Source: Colwellia sp. (lineage in GTDB: Bacteria; Pseudomonadota; Gammaproteobacteria; Enterobacterales; Alteromonadaceae). Taken from it: a DNA stretch of 64,000 nucleotides. The position numbers and the translations under genes were made by a program. The stretch covers positions 68,216 through 132,215 of the forward strand of contig JAPYOP010000002.1 of NCBI GenBank assembly GCA_029938115.1. Direction: 5' to 3'. Shown piece by piece: positions 38,961-47,960 of the stretch. The notes beneath the pieces are model-generated. The model worked only from the letters and a program-made list of their open reading frames with translations. It made no database searches and was not told the origin of the DNA. Every line of letters starts with the position of its first letter. Position 1 is the stretch's first letter.

Positions 38961-39074
38961 TTAGCCTTGTCTTTGTTTGTGCTTTGGTTCAGTACAAAGA
39001 ACGCGAATAACGCCTTTACGCTTAACCACTTTACAGTTACGACAAATCTTTTTTACGGATGCACGTACTTTCAT
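38961..39074 (-). CDS. rpmJ: 50S ribosomal protein L36
   Basis: A 37-residue protein: [20 protein letters not shown] at the start and KHKQRQG at the end. Cys11, Cys14, Cys27 and the following histidine form the zinc ribbon of the C+ form of L36. Located between secY and rpsM, as in E. coli. It is the last cistron of the spc operon, 29 nt after secY. Confidence 0.97.
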   Translation of the reverse strand: MKVRASVKKICRNCKVVKRKGVIRVLCTEPKHKQRQG

Positions 39075-39103
39075 ATCATTTTCTCCGTGTAATCTTATTG
39101 GCC

Positions 39104-40432
39104 TTAGCCTTTAAGATTAGCTTTTTTAAGTACATTGTCATATTGATGAGACATCATATGCGTTTGTACTTGTGCCATAAAATCCATAATCACAACCACG
39201 ATAATCAATAAAGATGTACCGCCGAAATAGAACTGGACGTCCCATGCCATGATCATAAACTGTGGAACCAAACAGACAAAGGTAATATACATCGCACCAG
39301 CTAAGGTTAAACGAGTCATTACTTTATCTATGTATTTGGATGTTTGTTCACCCGGGCGAATCCCTGGAATGAATGCACCTGACTTTTTCAAGTTATCTGC
39401 TGTTTCACGCGGATTGAAAACCAATGCCGTGTAAAAGAAACAGAAAAATATAATTGCTGCTGCTAGCATCAATACATACAAAGGTTGTCCAGGCGACATG
39501 GCCTGAGAAACACCTTGTAAGAAATCAGCTAAAGGGCCATCACCTTGTCCGAACCAGCTCGCAAGCGTGCCAGGGAACAAGATAATACTTGAGGCAAAGA
39601 TTGGTGGGATAACACCCGCCATATTCACTTTCAAAGGTAAATGTGTACTTTGCGCTGCAAAAACCTTACGGCCTTGTTGGCGTTTAGCGTAATTAACGAC
39701 AATACGTCGTTGACCACGTTCCACAAATACTACTAAGAAAGTTACTGCAAATACCACAACACCAATAAGCAATAATACTAATAAGGGCAATTCACCTTGA
39801 CGCGCCATCTCAGCTGTTTGACCAACCGCTGATGGCATGCCAGCAACAATACCTGCGAATATAATGATTGAGATACCATTACCGATACCACGTTCAGTAA
39901 TTTGCTCACCTAACCACATTAAAAACATGGTGCCGGTAACCAAACTAACTACTGCGGTGAAATAGAAACCAAAGCCAGCATTTATAACTAAGCCTTGCAT
40001 CATATCCGGTAAACTTCTCGCAATCGCTATCGATTGTACTGTTGCTAGAACTAATGTGCCGTAGCGTGTGTATTGACTGATTTTACGACGTCCAGCTTCA
40101 CCTTCTTTCTTAAGCTCTGCAAATTTCGGTGACATCACCGTCATTAGCTGCATAATAATTGAAGCTGAGATGTACGGCATAATCCCTAAAGCCAATACCG
40201 AGGCTCGCTCAAGTGCACCACCAGAGAACATGTTAAACATCTCTACAATGGTGCCCTTTTGCTGTTCAAAGAACTGAGCTAATACAGCGGCGTCAATACC
40301 AGGGATTGGCACAAATGATCCTAAACGAAGCACGACAAGTGCTACGAATACAAACCATAATCTTTGTTTTAGCTCAGACAAACCGCCTGCGCCTTTACTT
40401 CCCTTTTGAGAAGCCATTCCTGGTGTAGCCAT
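39104..40432 (-). CDS. secY: Sec translocon channel subunit SecY
   Basis: A 442-residue membrane protein with ten membrane segments that forms the SecYEG protein-conducting channel. The start is the ATG at 40432 ([17 protein letters not shown]), 7 nt after the rplO stop with GAGGAA upstream; a longer frame to 40486 overlaps rplO and is rejected. Seen: plug-containing [15 protein letters not shown] near residue 37, [12 protein letters not shown], and the [21 protein letters not shown]5 loop used by SecA and ribosomes. Length matches E. coli (443). Confidence 0.98.
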   Translation of the reverse strand: MATPGMASQKGSKGAGGLSELKQRLWFVFVALVVLRLGSFVPIPGIDAAVLAQFFEQQKGTIVEMFNMFSGGALERASVLALGIMPYISASIIMQLMTVMSPKFAELKKEGEAGRRKISQYTRYGTLVLATVQSIAIARSLPDMMQGLVINAGFGFYFTAVVSLVTGTMFLMWLGEQITERGIGNGISIIIFAGIVAGMPSAVGQTAEMARQGELPLLVLLLIGVVVFAVTFLVVFVERGQRRIVVNYAKRQQGRKVFAAQSTHLPLKVNMAGVIPPIFASSIILFPGTLASWFGQGDGPLADFLQGVSQAMSPGQPLYVLMLAAAIIFFCFFYTALVFNPRETADNLKKSGAFIPGIRPGEQTSKYIDKVMTRLTLAGAMYITFVCLVPQFMIMAWDVQFYFGGTSLLIIVVVIMDFMAQVQTHMMSHQYDNVLKKANLKG

Positions 40433-40439
40433 ATCTGTA

Positions 40440-40874
40440 TTATTCCTCGATGTTACCACCGGCAGCTTCAATAGCTGCACGAGCACCTTTAGTTACGCCT
40501 AAACCGCGTACAGTAATCTTGCGTGTAATCTCGCCCGAAAGCATGATTTTTACAGCGATAATGTTACGGTTAATTAGCCCAGCATCTTTCAACGCATGGA
40601 TATCAACAACATCACCTTTAATAAGGTTCAATTCATGTAAACGAACTTCAGCGCGAACTAAAGATTTACGTGAAGTAAAACCAAATTTAGGTAAACGTTG
40701 TTTCAATGGCATTTGACCACCTTCAAAACCAGGACGTACACTACCGCCAGAACGAGACTTCTGACCTTTGTGACCACGACCACCAGTTTTACCGATGCCT
40801 GAACCAATACCACGACCACAGCGTTTTCTAGCTTTGTGAGATCCCGGTGCAGGGGATAAAGTATTTAAATGCAT
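40440..40874 (-). CDS. rplO: 50S ribosomal protein L15
   Basis: A 144-residue L15, a 23S rRNA binder near the exit side. [20 protein letters not shown], the basic [20 protein letters not shown] loop and the C-terminal [15 protein letters not shown] are diagnostic; length equals E. coli. Its last codons contain the ribosome site of secY. The gene is 2 nt after rpmD. Confidence 0.98.
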   Translation of the reverse strand: MHLNTLSPAPGSHKARKRCGRGIGSGIGKTGGRGHKGQKSRSGGSVRPGFEGGQMPLKQRLPKFGFTSRKSLVRAEVRLHELNLIKGDVVDIHALKDAGLINRNIIAVKIMLSGEITRKITVRGLGVTKGARAAIEAAGGNIEE

Positions 40875-40876
40875 TA

Positions 40877-41056
40877 TTAATCCTCCACCTTAATCATGTA
40901 ATAAACCTTGTTGATCATACCACGTACAGATGGAGTATCTTCTAACTCAACTGTATGATTGATACGACGTAGACCAAGGCCCTTTAATGTAGCTCTATGC
41001 TTCGGTAAACGACCAATAGAACTTTTTACTTGAGTTACTTTAACTGTTTTTGACAT
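40877..41056 (-). CDS. rpmD: 50S ribosomal protein L30
   Basis: A 59-residue protein reading [20 protein letters not shown], then [20 protein letters not shown] and ending MIKVED. This is the short bacterial L30, the same length as E. coli. Lies in the 41063-40874 gap between rpsE and rplO, with 6 nt and 2 nt spacing, so all three are co-translated. Confidence 0.97.
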   Translation of the reverse strand: MSKTVKVTQVKSSIGRLPKHRATLKGLGLRRINHTVELEDTPSVRGMINKVYYMIKVED

Positions 41057-41062
41057 GCTGAA

Positions 41063-41572
41063 TTACCCCAGTATTTCGTCAACGCTTTTGCCACGTTTAG
41101 CTGCCATGCCTTCTGGCGAATGCATATTCGTCAGGGCAGAAACAGTAGCGCGAACTACGTTGATTGGGTTAGTAGAACCGTATGCTTTTGACAATACGTT
41201 CTGAACGCCTGCAACTTCAAGTACTGCACGCATCGCGCCACCGGCGATGATACCTGTACCGTCTGAAGCTGGTTTCATGAAAACCTTAGAACCAGAATGC
41301 TTGCCAGTAATAACATGTTGAAGAGTAGTACCCTTCAAGTCAATCGTTACTATGTTACGACGTGCTTTTTCCATTGCTTTTTGGATTGCAGCAGGCACTT
41401 CACGTGCTTTACCGTAACCGAAACCAACGCGACCAGCACCATCACCGACTACAGTAAGAGCGGTGAAACTGAATATGCGACCACCTTTAACCACTTTTGA
41501 AACGCGGTTAACGGCAATTAGCTTTTCAGCCATATCACTTTGTTGTGAGTTATCTTGATTATAATTAGCCAT
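41063..41572 (-). CDS. rpsE: 30S ribosomal protein S5
   Basis: A 169-residue S5 that shapes the mRNA entry helicase and decoding accuracy. Following the variable N-terminus ([13 protein letters not shown]), [38 protein letters not shown] and [18 protein letters not shown] are conserved. Length is near E. coli (167). Only 10 nt from rplR. Confidence 0.98.
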   Translation of the reverse strand: MANYNQDNSQQSDMAEKLIAVNRVSKVVKGGRIFSFTALTVVGDGAGRVGFGYGKAREVPAAIQKAMEKARRNIVTIDLKGTTLQHVITGKHSGSKVFMKPASDGTGIIAGGAMRAVLEVAGVQNVLSKAYGSTNPINVVRATVSALTNMHSPEGMAAKRGKSVDEILG

Positions 41573-41582
41573 ATATCAACCC

Positions 41583-41936
41583 CTAGAATTGAAGACCAGC
41601 TTCACGAGCTGCTTCTGCTAACGCTTTCACGCGACCATGGTAACGAAAACCTGAGCGGTCAAATGCAACAGACTCAATGCCTTTTGCTTTTGCACGTTCA
41701 GCAATTGCTGTACCAACTGCAGATGCAGCGGCAACATTACCGGTTTTTTCCAATTGAGCTGCAACGTCTTTGTCTAAAGTAGACGCAGATGCGATTACTT
41801 CAGAACCTGTCGGAGCGATCAATTGAGCGTATATGTGACGAGGAGTACGGAATACAACTAAACGATTCGCACCCAACTCGCTAATTTTTGCACGAGAGCG
41901 TTTAGCTCTGCGCAAACGAGATGTTTTCTTATCCAT
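41583..41936 (-). CDS. rplR: 50S ribosomal protein L18
   Basis: A 117-residue L18 that binds 5S r[40 protein letters not shown] and the C-terminal [20 protein letters not shown] are diagnostic. Length equals E. coli. It is between rplF and rpsE with about 10-nt gaps. Confidence 0.98.
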   Translation of the reverse strand: MDKKTSRLRRAKRSRAKISELGANRLVVFRTPRHIYAQLIAPTGSEVIASASTLDKDVAAQLEKTGNVAAASAVGTAIAERAKAKGIESVAFDRSGFRYHGRVKALAEAAREAGLQF

Positions 41937-41945
41937 AGTATTACC

Positions 41946-42479
41946 CTACTTCTTCTTAGCTTCTTTACGACGAACGTATTCATCAACGTAACGTACACCT
42001 TTACCTTTATATGGCTCTGGTTTACGGTATGCACGAATGTTCGCAGCGGTTTGACCAACTAACTGCTTATCAGCACCTTTCAGTGTTATTTCAGTTTGGC
42101 TAGGAGTCTCACAAGTAATTCCTTCAGGAATTGCATGTTTGATTGGGTGTGAAAAACCTAAAGATAAATCTAAAGACTTACCAGCAGATTTGGCACGATA
42201 ACCAACACCTTGTAAAACTAATTTCTTTTCATAGCCTTTACTTACACCTTCAACCATATTATTGATTAAAGCACGTGAAGTACCGGCTTGAGCCCAAGCA
42301 TTTTTGTCATCACATGCGATAGTAACTTTGATTTGGTTCTCTTCTTGAGAAACCGCAACAAAGCTATGAATCGTACGTGATAATTCACCTACTGGACCTT
42401 TAACTTTTATGTCTTGACCTGATAACGTAATGGTAACGCCAGCAGGAACAAGGACTGGTGCTTTTGCAACACGAGACAT
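41946..42479 (-). CDS. rplF: 50S ribosomal protein L6
   Basis: A 177-residue L6 near the factor-binding site. [40 protein letters not shown] and the ending [20 protein letters not shown] with KEAKKK are as in E. coli (177 residues). Ten nt downstream of rpsH. Confidence 0.98.
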   Translation of the reverse strand: MSRVAKAPVLVPAGVTITLSGQDIKVKGPVGELSRTIHSFVAVSQEENQIKVTIACDDKNAWAQAGTSRALINNMVEGVSKGYEKKLVLQGVGYRAKSAGKSLDLSLGFSHPIKHAIPEGITCETPSQTEITLKGADKQLVGQTAANIRAYRKPEPYKGKGVRYVDEYVRRKEAKKK

Positions 42480-42489
42480 AGTATTCTCC

Positions 42490-42885
42490 TTACTCTACGA
42501 AACCAAGAACTTCACCGCCAATACCCGCAGAGCGAGCGGCACGATCCGTCATCAAACCTTTAGAAGTAGATATGATCGCAATACCCATACCTGCAAGAAC
42601 TTTAGGAAGTTCATCACAGCTTTTGTATATACGAAGACCAGGACGTGAAACACGTTTGATCACTTCAATTACTTCTTTACCTTCAAAATATTTCAGAACT
42701 ACATCTAACTGAGGCTTAGCATCAGCTGTAACTGAAAAATCTGAAATATAACCTTCTTCTTTAAGTAAGTTGGCAATTGCAACTTTTAACTTAGAAGATG
42801 GCATTGCTACTGCAACTTTTGCTGCAGATTGACCGTTGCGGATGCGTGTAAACATGTCCGCGATAGGATCAGTCATCATAACCAT
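42490..42885 (-). CDS. rpsH: 30S ribosomal protein S8
   Basis: A protein of 129-131 residues. S8 is a primary 16S binder and, in E. coli, the repressor of the spc operon. Three ATGs lie close together: 42885 (MVMMTD, GGGAG only 3 nt away), 42879 (9-nt spacing) and 42876; either of the first two may be used. [20 protein letters not shown] and the C-terminal [15 protein letters not shown] are diagnostic. Confidence 0.96.
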   Translation of the reverse strand: MVMMTDPIADMFTRIRNGQSAAKVAVAMPSSKLKVAIANLLKEEGYISDFSVTADAKPQLDVVLKYFEGKEVIEVIKRVSRPGLRIYKSCDELPKVLAGMGIAIISTSKGLMTDRAARSAGIGGEVLGFVE

Positions 42886-42898
42886 TTACTCCCGTGAA

Positions 42899-43204
42899 TT
42901 ACCAACTAGCTTTCTTAAGACCTGGAACTTCACCACGCATCATAGTTTCGCGTAATTTAATACGGCTTAAACCAAATTTACGTAAGAATCCATGTGGACG
43001 ACCAGTAATATTACAACGGTTACGTTGACGACTACTGCTTGAATCACGAGGTAAACTTTGAAGTTTCAATACAGCATCCCAGCGTTCTTCTTCAGAAGAA
43101 TCAACACCAGAGATGATTGCTTTTAACGCAGCACGCTTTTCAGCATATTGTGCTACTAACTTGGTTCTTTTAGCTTCACGAGCTTTCATTGACGTTTTAG
43201 CCAT
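42899..43204 (-). CDS. rpsN: 30S ribosomal protein S14
   Basis: A 101-residue S14 of the long, zinc-free (C-) type. The start is the ATG at 43204 ([13 protein letters not shown]), which follows the rplE stop by 4 nt; the longer frame to 43255 overlaps rplE. Conserved [20 protein letters not shown] and the ending VPGLKKASW match E. coli, also 101 residues. Confidence 0.97.
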   Translation of the reverse strand: MAKTSMKAREAKRTKLVAQYAEKRAALKAIISGVDSSEEERWDAVLKLQSLPRDSSSSRQRNRCNITGRPHGFLRKFGLSRIKLRETMMRGEVPGLKKASW

Positions 43205-43208
43205 AACT

Positions 43209-43754
43209 CTACACCTTCTTCTTGAACGGGAAACCAAAGGCAGACAATAATGCATGTCCTTCTTCGTTATCTTTCGCGCTAGTAGTAATAGTGATATCTA
43301 ACCCACGGATTTTATCGATTTTATCGTAATCGATTTCAGGGAAGATAATTTGCTCACGAACGCCCATGCTGTAGTTACCGCGGCCATCAAATGACTTTGG
43401 ATTTAAACCACGAAAATCACGGATACGCGGAATAGAAATAGAGATTAAACGCTCTAAAAATTCCCACATACGCTCGCCGCGTAGAGTTACTTTCGTACCT
43501 ATAGGATAGCCTTCACGAATTTTGAAGCCCGCAACTGATTTGCGTGCTACTGTCGTGACCGGCTTTTGTCCTGAGATTGCAGTAAGATCATTTGTGGCGT
43601 GTTCTAGCACTTTCTTATCAGAAATTGCTTCACCAACACCCATATTAAGGGTGATCTTTTCAATCCGAGGGACTTGCATGACACTTTTGTAACCAAACTT
43701 CTTCTGAAGTTCAGCTGCAACTGTATCTTTGTAAAAATCATGCAGTTTCGCCAT
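43209..43754 (-). CDS. rplE: 50S ribosomal protein L5
   Basis: A 181-residue L5 that binds 5S rRNA and the P-site t[61 protein letters not shown] and the end [12 protein letters not shown] are as in E. coli (179). In E. coli S8 represses at the rplX-rplE junction; no attempt was made to fold that region here. Confidence 0.98.
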   Translation of the reverse strand: MAKLHDFYKDTVAAELQKKFGYKSVMQVPRIEKITLNMGVGEAISDKKVLEHATNDLTAISGQKPVTTVARKSVAGFKIREGYPIGTKVTLRGERMWEFLERLISISIPRIRDFRGLNPKSFDGRGNYSMGVREQIIFPEIDYDKIDKIRGLDITITTSAKDNEEGHALLSAFGFPFKKKV

Positions 43755-43766
43755 CGTTTACTCCAA

Positions 43767-44081
43767 TTAAATTAATTCGTTATCAGATTTAAAGAAACGA
43801 ACTTTTTTGCCGTCTTCAAATCTAAAACCAACGCGGTCAGCCTTGCCCGATTTCGGGTTAAGGATAGCTACGTTAGACACTTGTAAAGATGCTTCTTTCT
43901 CAACAATTCCACCAGGCTGCTGTAACTGAGGTACAGGCTTAGTGTGTTTCTTGATTAAGTTAACGCCTTCTACGAATACTTTGCCGCTTTCAACAAGAAC
44001 TTTAGTAACTTTACCAGTTTTGCCCTTGTCTTTGCCTGCAAGTATAACTACTTCATCATCACGACGAATCTTAGATGCCAT
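43767..44081 (-). CDS. rplX: 50S ribosomal protein L24
   Basis: A 104-residue L24, an assembly initiator on 23S rRNA. The KOW motif [20 protein letters not shown] at residues 5-24, [13 protein letters not shown] and the terminal [12 protein letters not shown] are conserved; length equals E. coli. It lies 12 nt before rplE and 12 nt after rplN. Confidence 0.98.
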   Translation of the reverse strand: MASKIRRDDEVVILAGKDKGKTGKVTKVLVESGKVFVEGVNLIKKHTKPVPQLQQPGGIVEKEASLQVSNVAILNPKSGKADRVGFRFEDGKKVRFFKSDNELI

Positions 44082-44093
44082 TATCGTGACTCC

Positions 44094-44462
44094 TTATAGT
44101 ACTTCTGGTGCAAGTGAAACGATTTTCATGAACTTCTCATTACGAAGTTCACGAGTCACAGGACCGAAAATACGAGTACCAATTGGTTGTAAGTTAGCAT
44201 TTAACATTACAGCCGCGTTTTCATCAAAACGGATGGCAGAACCATCTGTACGACGAACACCTTTCTTAGTGCGCACCACTACCGCAGTGTGAACATCACC
44301 TTTTTTTACTTTACCGCGAGGACTTGCTTCCTTCACGGCAACTTTGATGATATCACCAATGCGTGCATAGCGACGGTGCGAGCCACCAAGAACCTTTATA
44401 CATTGAACACGCTTAGCGCCACTGTTATCAGCAACATTCAGCTGTGATTGCATTTGGATCAT
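44094..44462 (-). CDS. rplN: 50S ribosomal protein L14
   Basis: A 122-residue L14. The ATG at 44462 ([19 protein letters not shown]), 9 nt after GGAG, gives the family length; the ATG at 44477 would add [25 protein letters not shown] and SEKFMKI-type ending segments are present. First gene of the spc operon. The usual upstream S10 operon (rpsJ to rpsQ) is not next to it; dksA lies divergent instead. Confidence 0.97.
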   Translation of the reverse strand: MIQMQSQLNVADNSGAKRVQCIKVLGGSHRRYARIGDIIKVAVKEASPRGKVKKGDVHTAVVVRTKKGVRRTDGSAIRFDENAAVMLNANLQPIGTRIFGPVTRELRNEKFMKIVSLAPEVL

Positions 44463-44625
44463 TGATTTTTGCTCCATTATTATCTTTTTTATATCGAAAA
44501 ATAAATTTTCATATAAAACAAAAAGATACGTTATAATTCAAGGCCAGAAATTTGACCCGTCACTGCCTAAAAAGACTACCCAATCACTTAAAACTTAGGC
44601 ATAAAGCCAACCACTCAAAGTTAAT

Positions 44626-44642
44626 GGGCGCGAGATTATAAC
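44626..44642 (-). promoter_or_regulatory. spc-operon promoter with GC-rich discriminator
   Basis: On the minus strand an extended -10, TG-T-TATAAT (TATAAT at 44640-44635), is directly followed by CTCGCGCCC (44634-44626), the kind of GC-rich discriminator found at stringently controlled ribosomal promoters. The leader to rplN is about 165 nt. No clear -35 was seen. Confidence 0.65.
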
Positions 44643-44929
44643 ACCACTAAGAATAAAGTGGTAGTTTAATTAACTAAAAAACAAACAGTCTTGTCTCATC
44701 ACTTTTGTTAAGACAAGAAAAAGATAACTTAAATGATATTATTATTGCCATCAATCAAGAAAATCATTGACGAACACTATCAAAACTTGCTAAAAAAGCT
44801 TGCTCATAAGAAAAGCCTATATAGTAGGTCGAGTGTAAAATGTTTCAATTACTAATAACACACTGATAATAAAGATAAATAATTTTATTTTTTATTTTAT
44901 TAGTCGAAAACATTGATTTTCATCCAATG

Positions 44930-44938
44930 TGATACAAT
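44930..44938 (+). promoter_or_regulatory. Candidate dksA promoter (extended -10)
   Basis: TG-A-TACAAT at 44930-44938, about 140 nt before dksA. The remaining 44463-45078 gap holds only the two divergent promoters and AT-rich leader sequence; no gene was seen. A CCAAGG (45000) / CCTTGG (45049) long-range pair occurs in the dksA leader. Confidence 0.5.
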
Positions 44939-45078
44939 ATAGTCCTGATATTTTAGGTCTATATTAAATATGTTACGTAGTTGATATTGGCAATTACAAC
45001 CAAGGGAAAAGTTAACTGGTATTATTACTATAATAAATATCAAACAACCTTGGTCTTTGTAGTATTAGGAGATTCAGC

Positions 45079-45525
45079 ATGCCAACAAGTAAAAGCAAAA
45101 CATTAGGTATTTTAGCATTAGCGGGCGTAGAGCCATACCAAGAAGTAGCTAATGAAGAATACATGGGTGAGCCCCAACAAGAGCATTTCAAAAAGATTTT
45201 AGATGCATGGCGTATGCAGCTTCGTGAAGAAGTAGACCGTACCGTAACACACATGCAAGATGAAGCCGCTAATTTCCCAGACCCTGTGGATAGAGCAGCG
45301 CAAGAAGAAGAGTTTAGTCTTGAATTACGTACCCGTGATCGTGAACGTAAACTCATCAAAAAAATTGAAAAAACATTACAATTAATTGAAGAAGATGAAT
45401 TTGGTTATTGTAAGTCTTGTGGCATCGAGATAGGCATTCGTCGCTTAGAAGCTAGGCCTACAGCTGATCTTTGTATTGAATGCAAAACGTTAGCTGAAAT
45501 TAAAGAACGCCAAATGGCTGGCTAA
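45079..45525 (+). CDS. dksA: RNA polymerase-binding transcription factor DksA
   Basis: A 148-residue coiled-coil protein that inserts into the RNA polymerase secondary channel and, with ppGpp, represses rRNA/r-protein promoters and activates amino-acid genes. The coiled-coil tip contains [19 protein letters not shown] (catalytic-like Asp pair DxxD), and a four-cysteine zinc finger ends the protein (YCKSCG, LCIECK). Length is close to E. coli DksA (151). A good ribosome site (TAGGAG) precedes the ATG. Divergent from the spc operon and 20 nt before gluQ. Confidence 0.97.
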   Translation: MPTSKSKTLGILALAGVEPYQEVANEEYMGEPQQEHFKKILDAWRMQLREEVDRTVTHMQDEAANFPDPVDRAAQEEEFSLELRTRDRERKLIKKIEKTLQLIEEDEFGYCKSCGIEIGIRRLEARPTADLCIECKTLAEIKERQMAG

Positions 45526-45544
45526 GTCATTAGCTTCTTAAACT

Positions 45545-46486
45545 TTGCAACAAAGTATTCTTCGTTCTGGGCGATCAGGAATAGCTATTAATAGCTATCG
45601 TGGTCGCTTTGCTCCATCTCCCTCAGGTTTTCTTCACTTCGGTTCGTTAATTGCTGCACTAGCTAGCTTTTTAGATGCTAAATCAACGGTTGATTCATTA
45701 GGGAATCAGGGAATTTGGCTAGTTCGCATTGAAGATATTGATCCACCACGTGAACAAATGGGCGCAAGTTCAGCCATTTTGTCTACTCTTGAAGTTTTCG
45801 GCCTGCACTGGGACGAACCAGTACTTTACCAAAGTCAGCAGTCTGAACTGTATCAAGATACATTAGCTGATCTTAAACAGCATAAGCTAAGTTATTTTTG
45901 TCGATGTACACGCGCGACAATAAAAGCGCTTGGTGGTATGTACCAAGGTCATTGCCGTACTTTAAATGTGTCTGAACAAAACAGTGCTATTAGGTTAATC
46001 AATCAACATGGTCTTTATCAGTTTAATGATATTTTTCAAGGTCAGGTAAGTTGTAATAAAAACTTGGCTCAAGAAGATTTCATTATTCATCGCAAAGATG
46101 GTTTGTTTGCCTATCAATTAGCCGTTGTTGTTGATGATATTTATCAAAATATTAACCACATAATTCGCGGTTGTGACTTACTTGAACCGACAGCAAGACA
46201 GCTAAGTTTATTTAAGTCCTTCAATAAACAAGCCCCTCAATACGGTCATATCCCATTAGCCGTTACTAATGATGGCTATAAGCTCAGTAAGCAAAACAGA
46301 GCTCCCGCTATTGATAATAAAAACCCACAGCCAGCTCTCATTAAAGCCCTTGAGTTTTTAGGTCAAATGCCCGAGCCTTATTTAGCCCATGAAAGTATTC
46401 CTAATATTATCAGTTGGGCGATTAAACATTGGTGCAGAGAAAAAGTTCCTGCTGTTACCGAACTTAAACCATTAAACAAGTTGTAG
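45545..46486 (+). CDS. gluQ: Glutamyl-Q tRNA(Asp) synthetase
   Basis: A GluRS paralogue lacking the anticodon-binding domain; it attaches glutamate to queuosine in tRNA-Asp. HIGH-like GRFAPSPSGFLHFGSLIAAL, DIDPPREQMGA, YQLAVVVDDIYQNINHIIRG and the KLSKQN loop are present; zinc site CRCTRATIKALGGMYQGHC. The frame from the stop at 45539 contains no ATG or GTG. TTG at 45545 is the only canonical codon but has no Shine-Dalgarno; ATT at 45587 with AGGA 6 nt upstream is an alternative. Follows dksA as in E. coli. Confidence 0.93.
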   Translation: MQQSILRSGRSGIAINSYRGRFAPSPSGFLHFGSLIAALASFLDAKSTVDSLGNQGIWLVRIEDIDPPREQMGASSAILSTLEVFGLHWDEPVLYQSQQSELYQDTLADLKQHKLSYFCRCTRATIKALGGMYQGHCRTLNVSEQNSAIRLINQHGLYQFNDIFQGQVSCNKNLAQEDFIIHRKDGLFAYQLAVVVDDIYQNINHIIRGCDLLEPTARQLSLFKSFNKQAPQYGHIPLAVTNDGYKLSKQNRAPAIDNKNPQPALIKALEFLGQMPEPYLAHESIPNIISWAIKHWCREKVPAVTELKPLNKL

Positions 46487-46492
46487 ATTATA

Positions 46493-47131
46493 ATGAACTT
46501 AAATTTTACTGACTTTTCCGCTAACCAGCGTTACCATTTAATGACGCAAACTATCATTCCACGCCCTATCGCTTGGGTATTAACTGATTCAAACACTGAC
46601 GCTGACAACAGTAATTTTAACCTAGCCCCTTTTTCTTATTTTACTGCAGTTTCTAGTGCGCCACCTATACTGATGTTATCAGTAGGAAAAAAGGCAAATG
46701 GTGATGACAAAGATACCTTAGTCAATGTACGTAAGAATAATGAGCTCGTCATTCATATACCATCTCAGCATCAAGCTGAATTAGTTACCAAAACAGCAGC
46801 AACTTTAGATCATGGCGATTCTGAATTACAAGCGACTAAATTAGCAACCACAATGTTTGAGGGCTTTCCTCTACCCAGATTAACTGATTGTGCGATTGCT
46901 TATGGCTGTGAACTCTATGAAATTAAAGGGCTTGGCGATGTACCGCAAAGTTTAATTTTTGTTGAAGTTAAGCAGGTTTACCTTAATGACAAGGTTGCTA
47001 CTATTGATATTGATGCTCATGGAAAAGAACGAATTAAAATTCATGCCGATAAAGTAAAACCCTTAGCACGTCTTGGTGGTGGAGAATATGCAGGTATAAC
47101 CACTCCTTTTGCACTAGCAAGACCTAAATAA
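46493..47131 (+). CDS. Flavin reductase-like FMN-binding protein
   Basis: A 212-residue split-barrel flavoprotein of the flavin reductase-like (DIM6/NTAB) family. IIPRPIAWVLTDSNT near residue 20, NLAPFSYFTAVSSAPPILMLSV and VIHIPSQHQAELVTKTAA are characteristic FMN-binding segments. The substrate is unknown. It begins 6 nt after gluQ and is followed 30 nt later by an SDR gene, and both are inserted between gluQ and pcnB compared with E. coli; a small redox pair on the same transcript is likely. Confidence 0.85.
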   Translation: MNLNFTDFSANQRYHLMTQTIIPRPIAWVLTDSNTDADNSNFNLAPFSYFTAVSSAPPILMLSVGKKANGDDKDTLVNVRKNNELVIHIPSQHQAELVTKTAATLDHGDSELQATKLATTMFEGFPLPRLTDCAIAYGCELYEIKGLGDVPQSLIFVEVKQVYLNDKVATIDIDAHGKERIKIHADKVKPLARLGGGEYAGITTPFALARPK

Positions 47132-47161
47132 CTTGTTAATAATATCAAAAAGGAAAAAATC

Positions 47162-47827
47162 ATGTCTAAAACAATCGTAATTACCGGTGCAAACCGAGGC
47201 ATAGGTTTTGCAATGGCGAAAATTTGCAAACAGCGTGGCGATAAAGTTTATGCGCTTTGCCGACAAAGCAGTGCGCAACTTGTGGCACTAGACGTAAATA
47301 TTATTGAAAATATTGATATTGCCCAAGATGAAGGTATAGCTAAAGCCGTAACCGCCCTTAACAATATCCATATAGATTTATTAATCAACAACGCTGGCAT
47401 TTTACGAGATGAAAGTTTACAAGATTTCAATAAAGACACCATTCTTGAACAATTCAATGTTAATGCTTTAGCGCCATTAGCGTTCACACAGGCACTATTA
47501 AATAACGTTAACGCTGGCAGTAAAATCGCTTTTATCACCTCACGCATGGGTTCAATTTCCGACAACGGTTCCGGGGGGCGTTATGGTTATAGGATGTCCA
47601 AGGTGGCATTAAATATCGGTGCTATGTCATTAGCTAAAGACTTAACCGCACAGAAAATTGCTGTAGGTATTTATCATCCAGGTTATGTACAAACAGATAT
47701 GGTTAACCATGGTGGCGATATTAGCGCAGATGTTTCAGCTGGTCGGCTTTTAGGTCTAATGAATGAGTTAACTATGAGTGAGTCTGGTGTTTTCAAACAT
47801 TCTAATGGTGAAGTCTTACCTTGGTAA
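47162..47827 (+). CDS. Short-chain dehydrogenase/reductase
   Basis: A 221-residue classical SDR with a Rossmann fold. The cofactor loop TGANRGIGFAMAKIC is at about residues 7-21, NNAGILRD at about 80, the catalytic Ser in ITSRMGSISDN and the YxxxK in YGYRMSKVALN. The substrate is not predictable from sequence. It belongs with the preceding flavoprotein gene and ends with a rho-independent terminator. Confidence 0.88.
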   Translation: MSKTIVITGANRGIGFAMAKICKQRGDKVYALCRQSSAQLVALDVNIIENIDIAQDEGIAKAVTALNNIHIDLLINNAGILRDESLQDFNKDTILEQFNVNALAPLAFTQALLNNVNAGSKIAFITSRMGSISDNGSGGRYGYRMSKVALNIGAMSLAKDLTAQKIAVGIYHPGYVQTDMVNHGGDISADVSAGRLLGLMNELTMSESGVFKHSNGEVLPW

Positions 47828-47857
47828 GGATTTATAGTTTAGGTTAACACTTTAATT

Positions 47858-47885
47858 GCAGCGCTCTGAAAAAACGCTGCTTTTT
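47858..47885 (+). terminator. Rho-independent terminator after the SDR gene
   Basis: GCAGCG (47858-47863), an 11-nt loop, CGCTGC (47875-47880) and five T. It separates the gluQ-SDR unit from pcnB. Confidence 0.8.
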
Positions 47886-47960
47886 CATTCTCTTTTCAGC
47901 TGGATTGCTGTATCATTGCGCCAATATTTTCTATAAGATTCAGCCAAAAAGGTCTGCACT

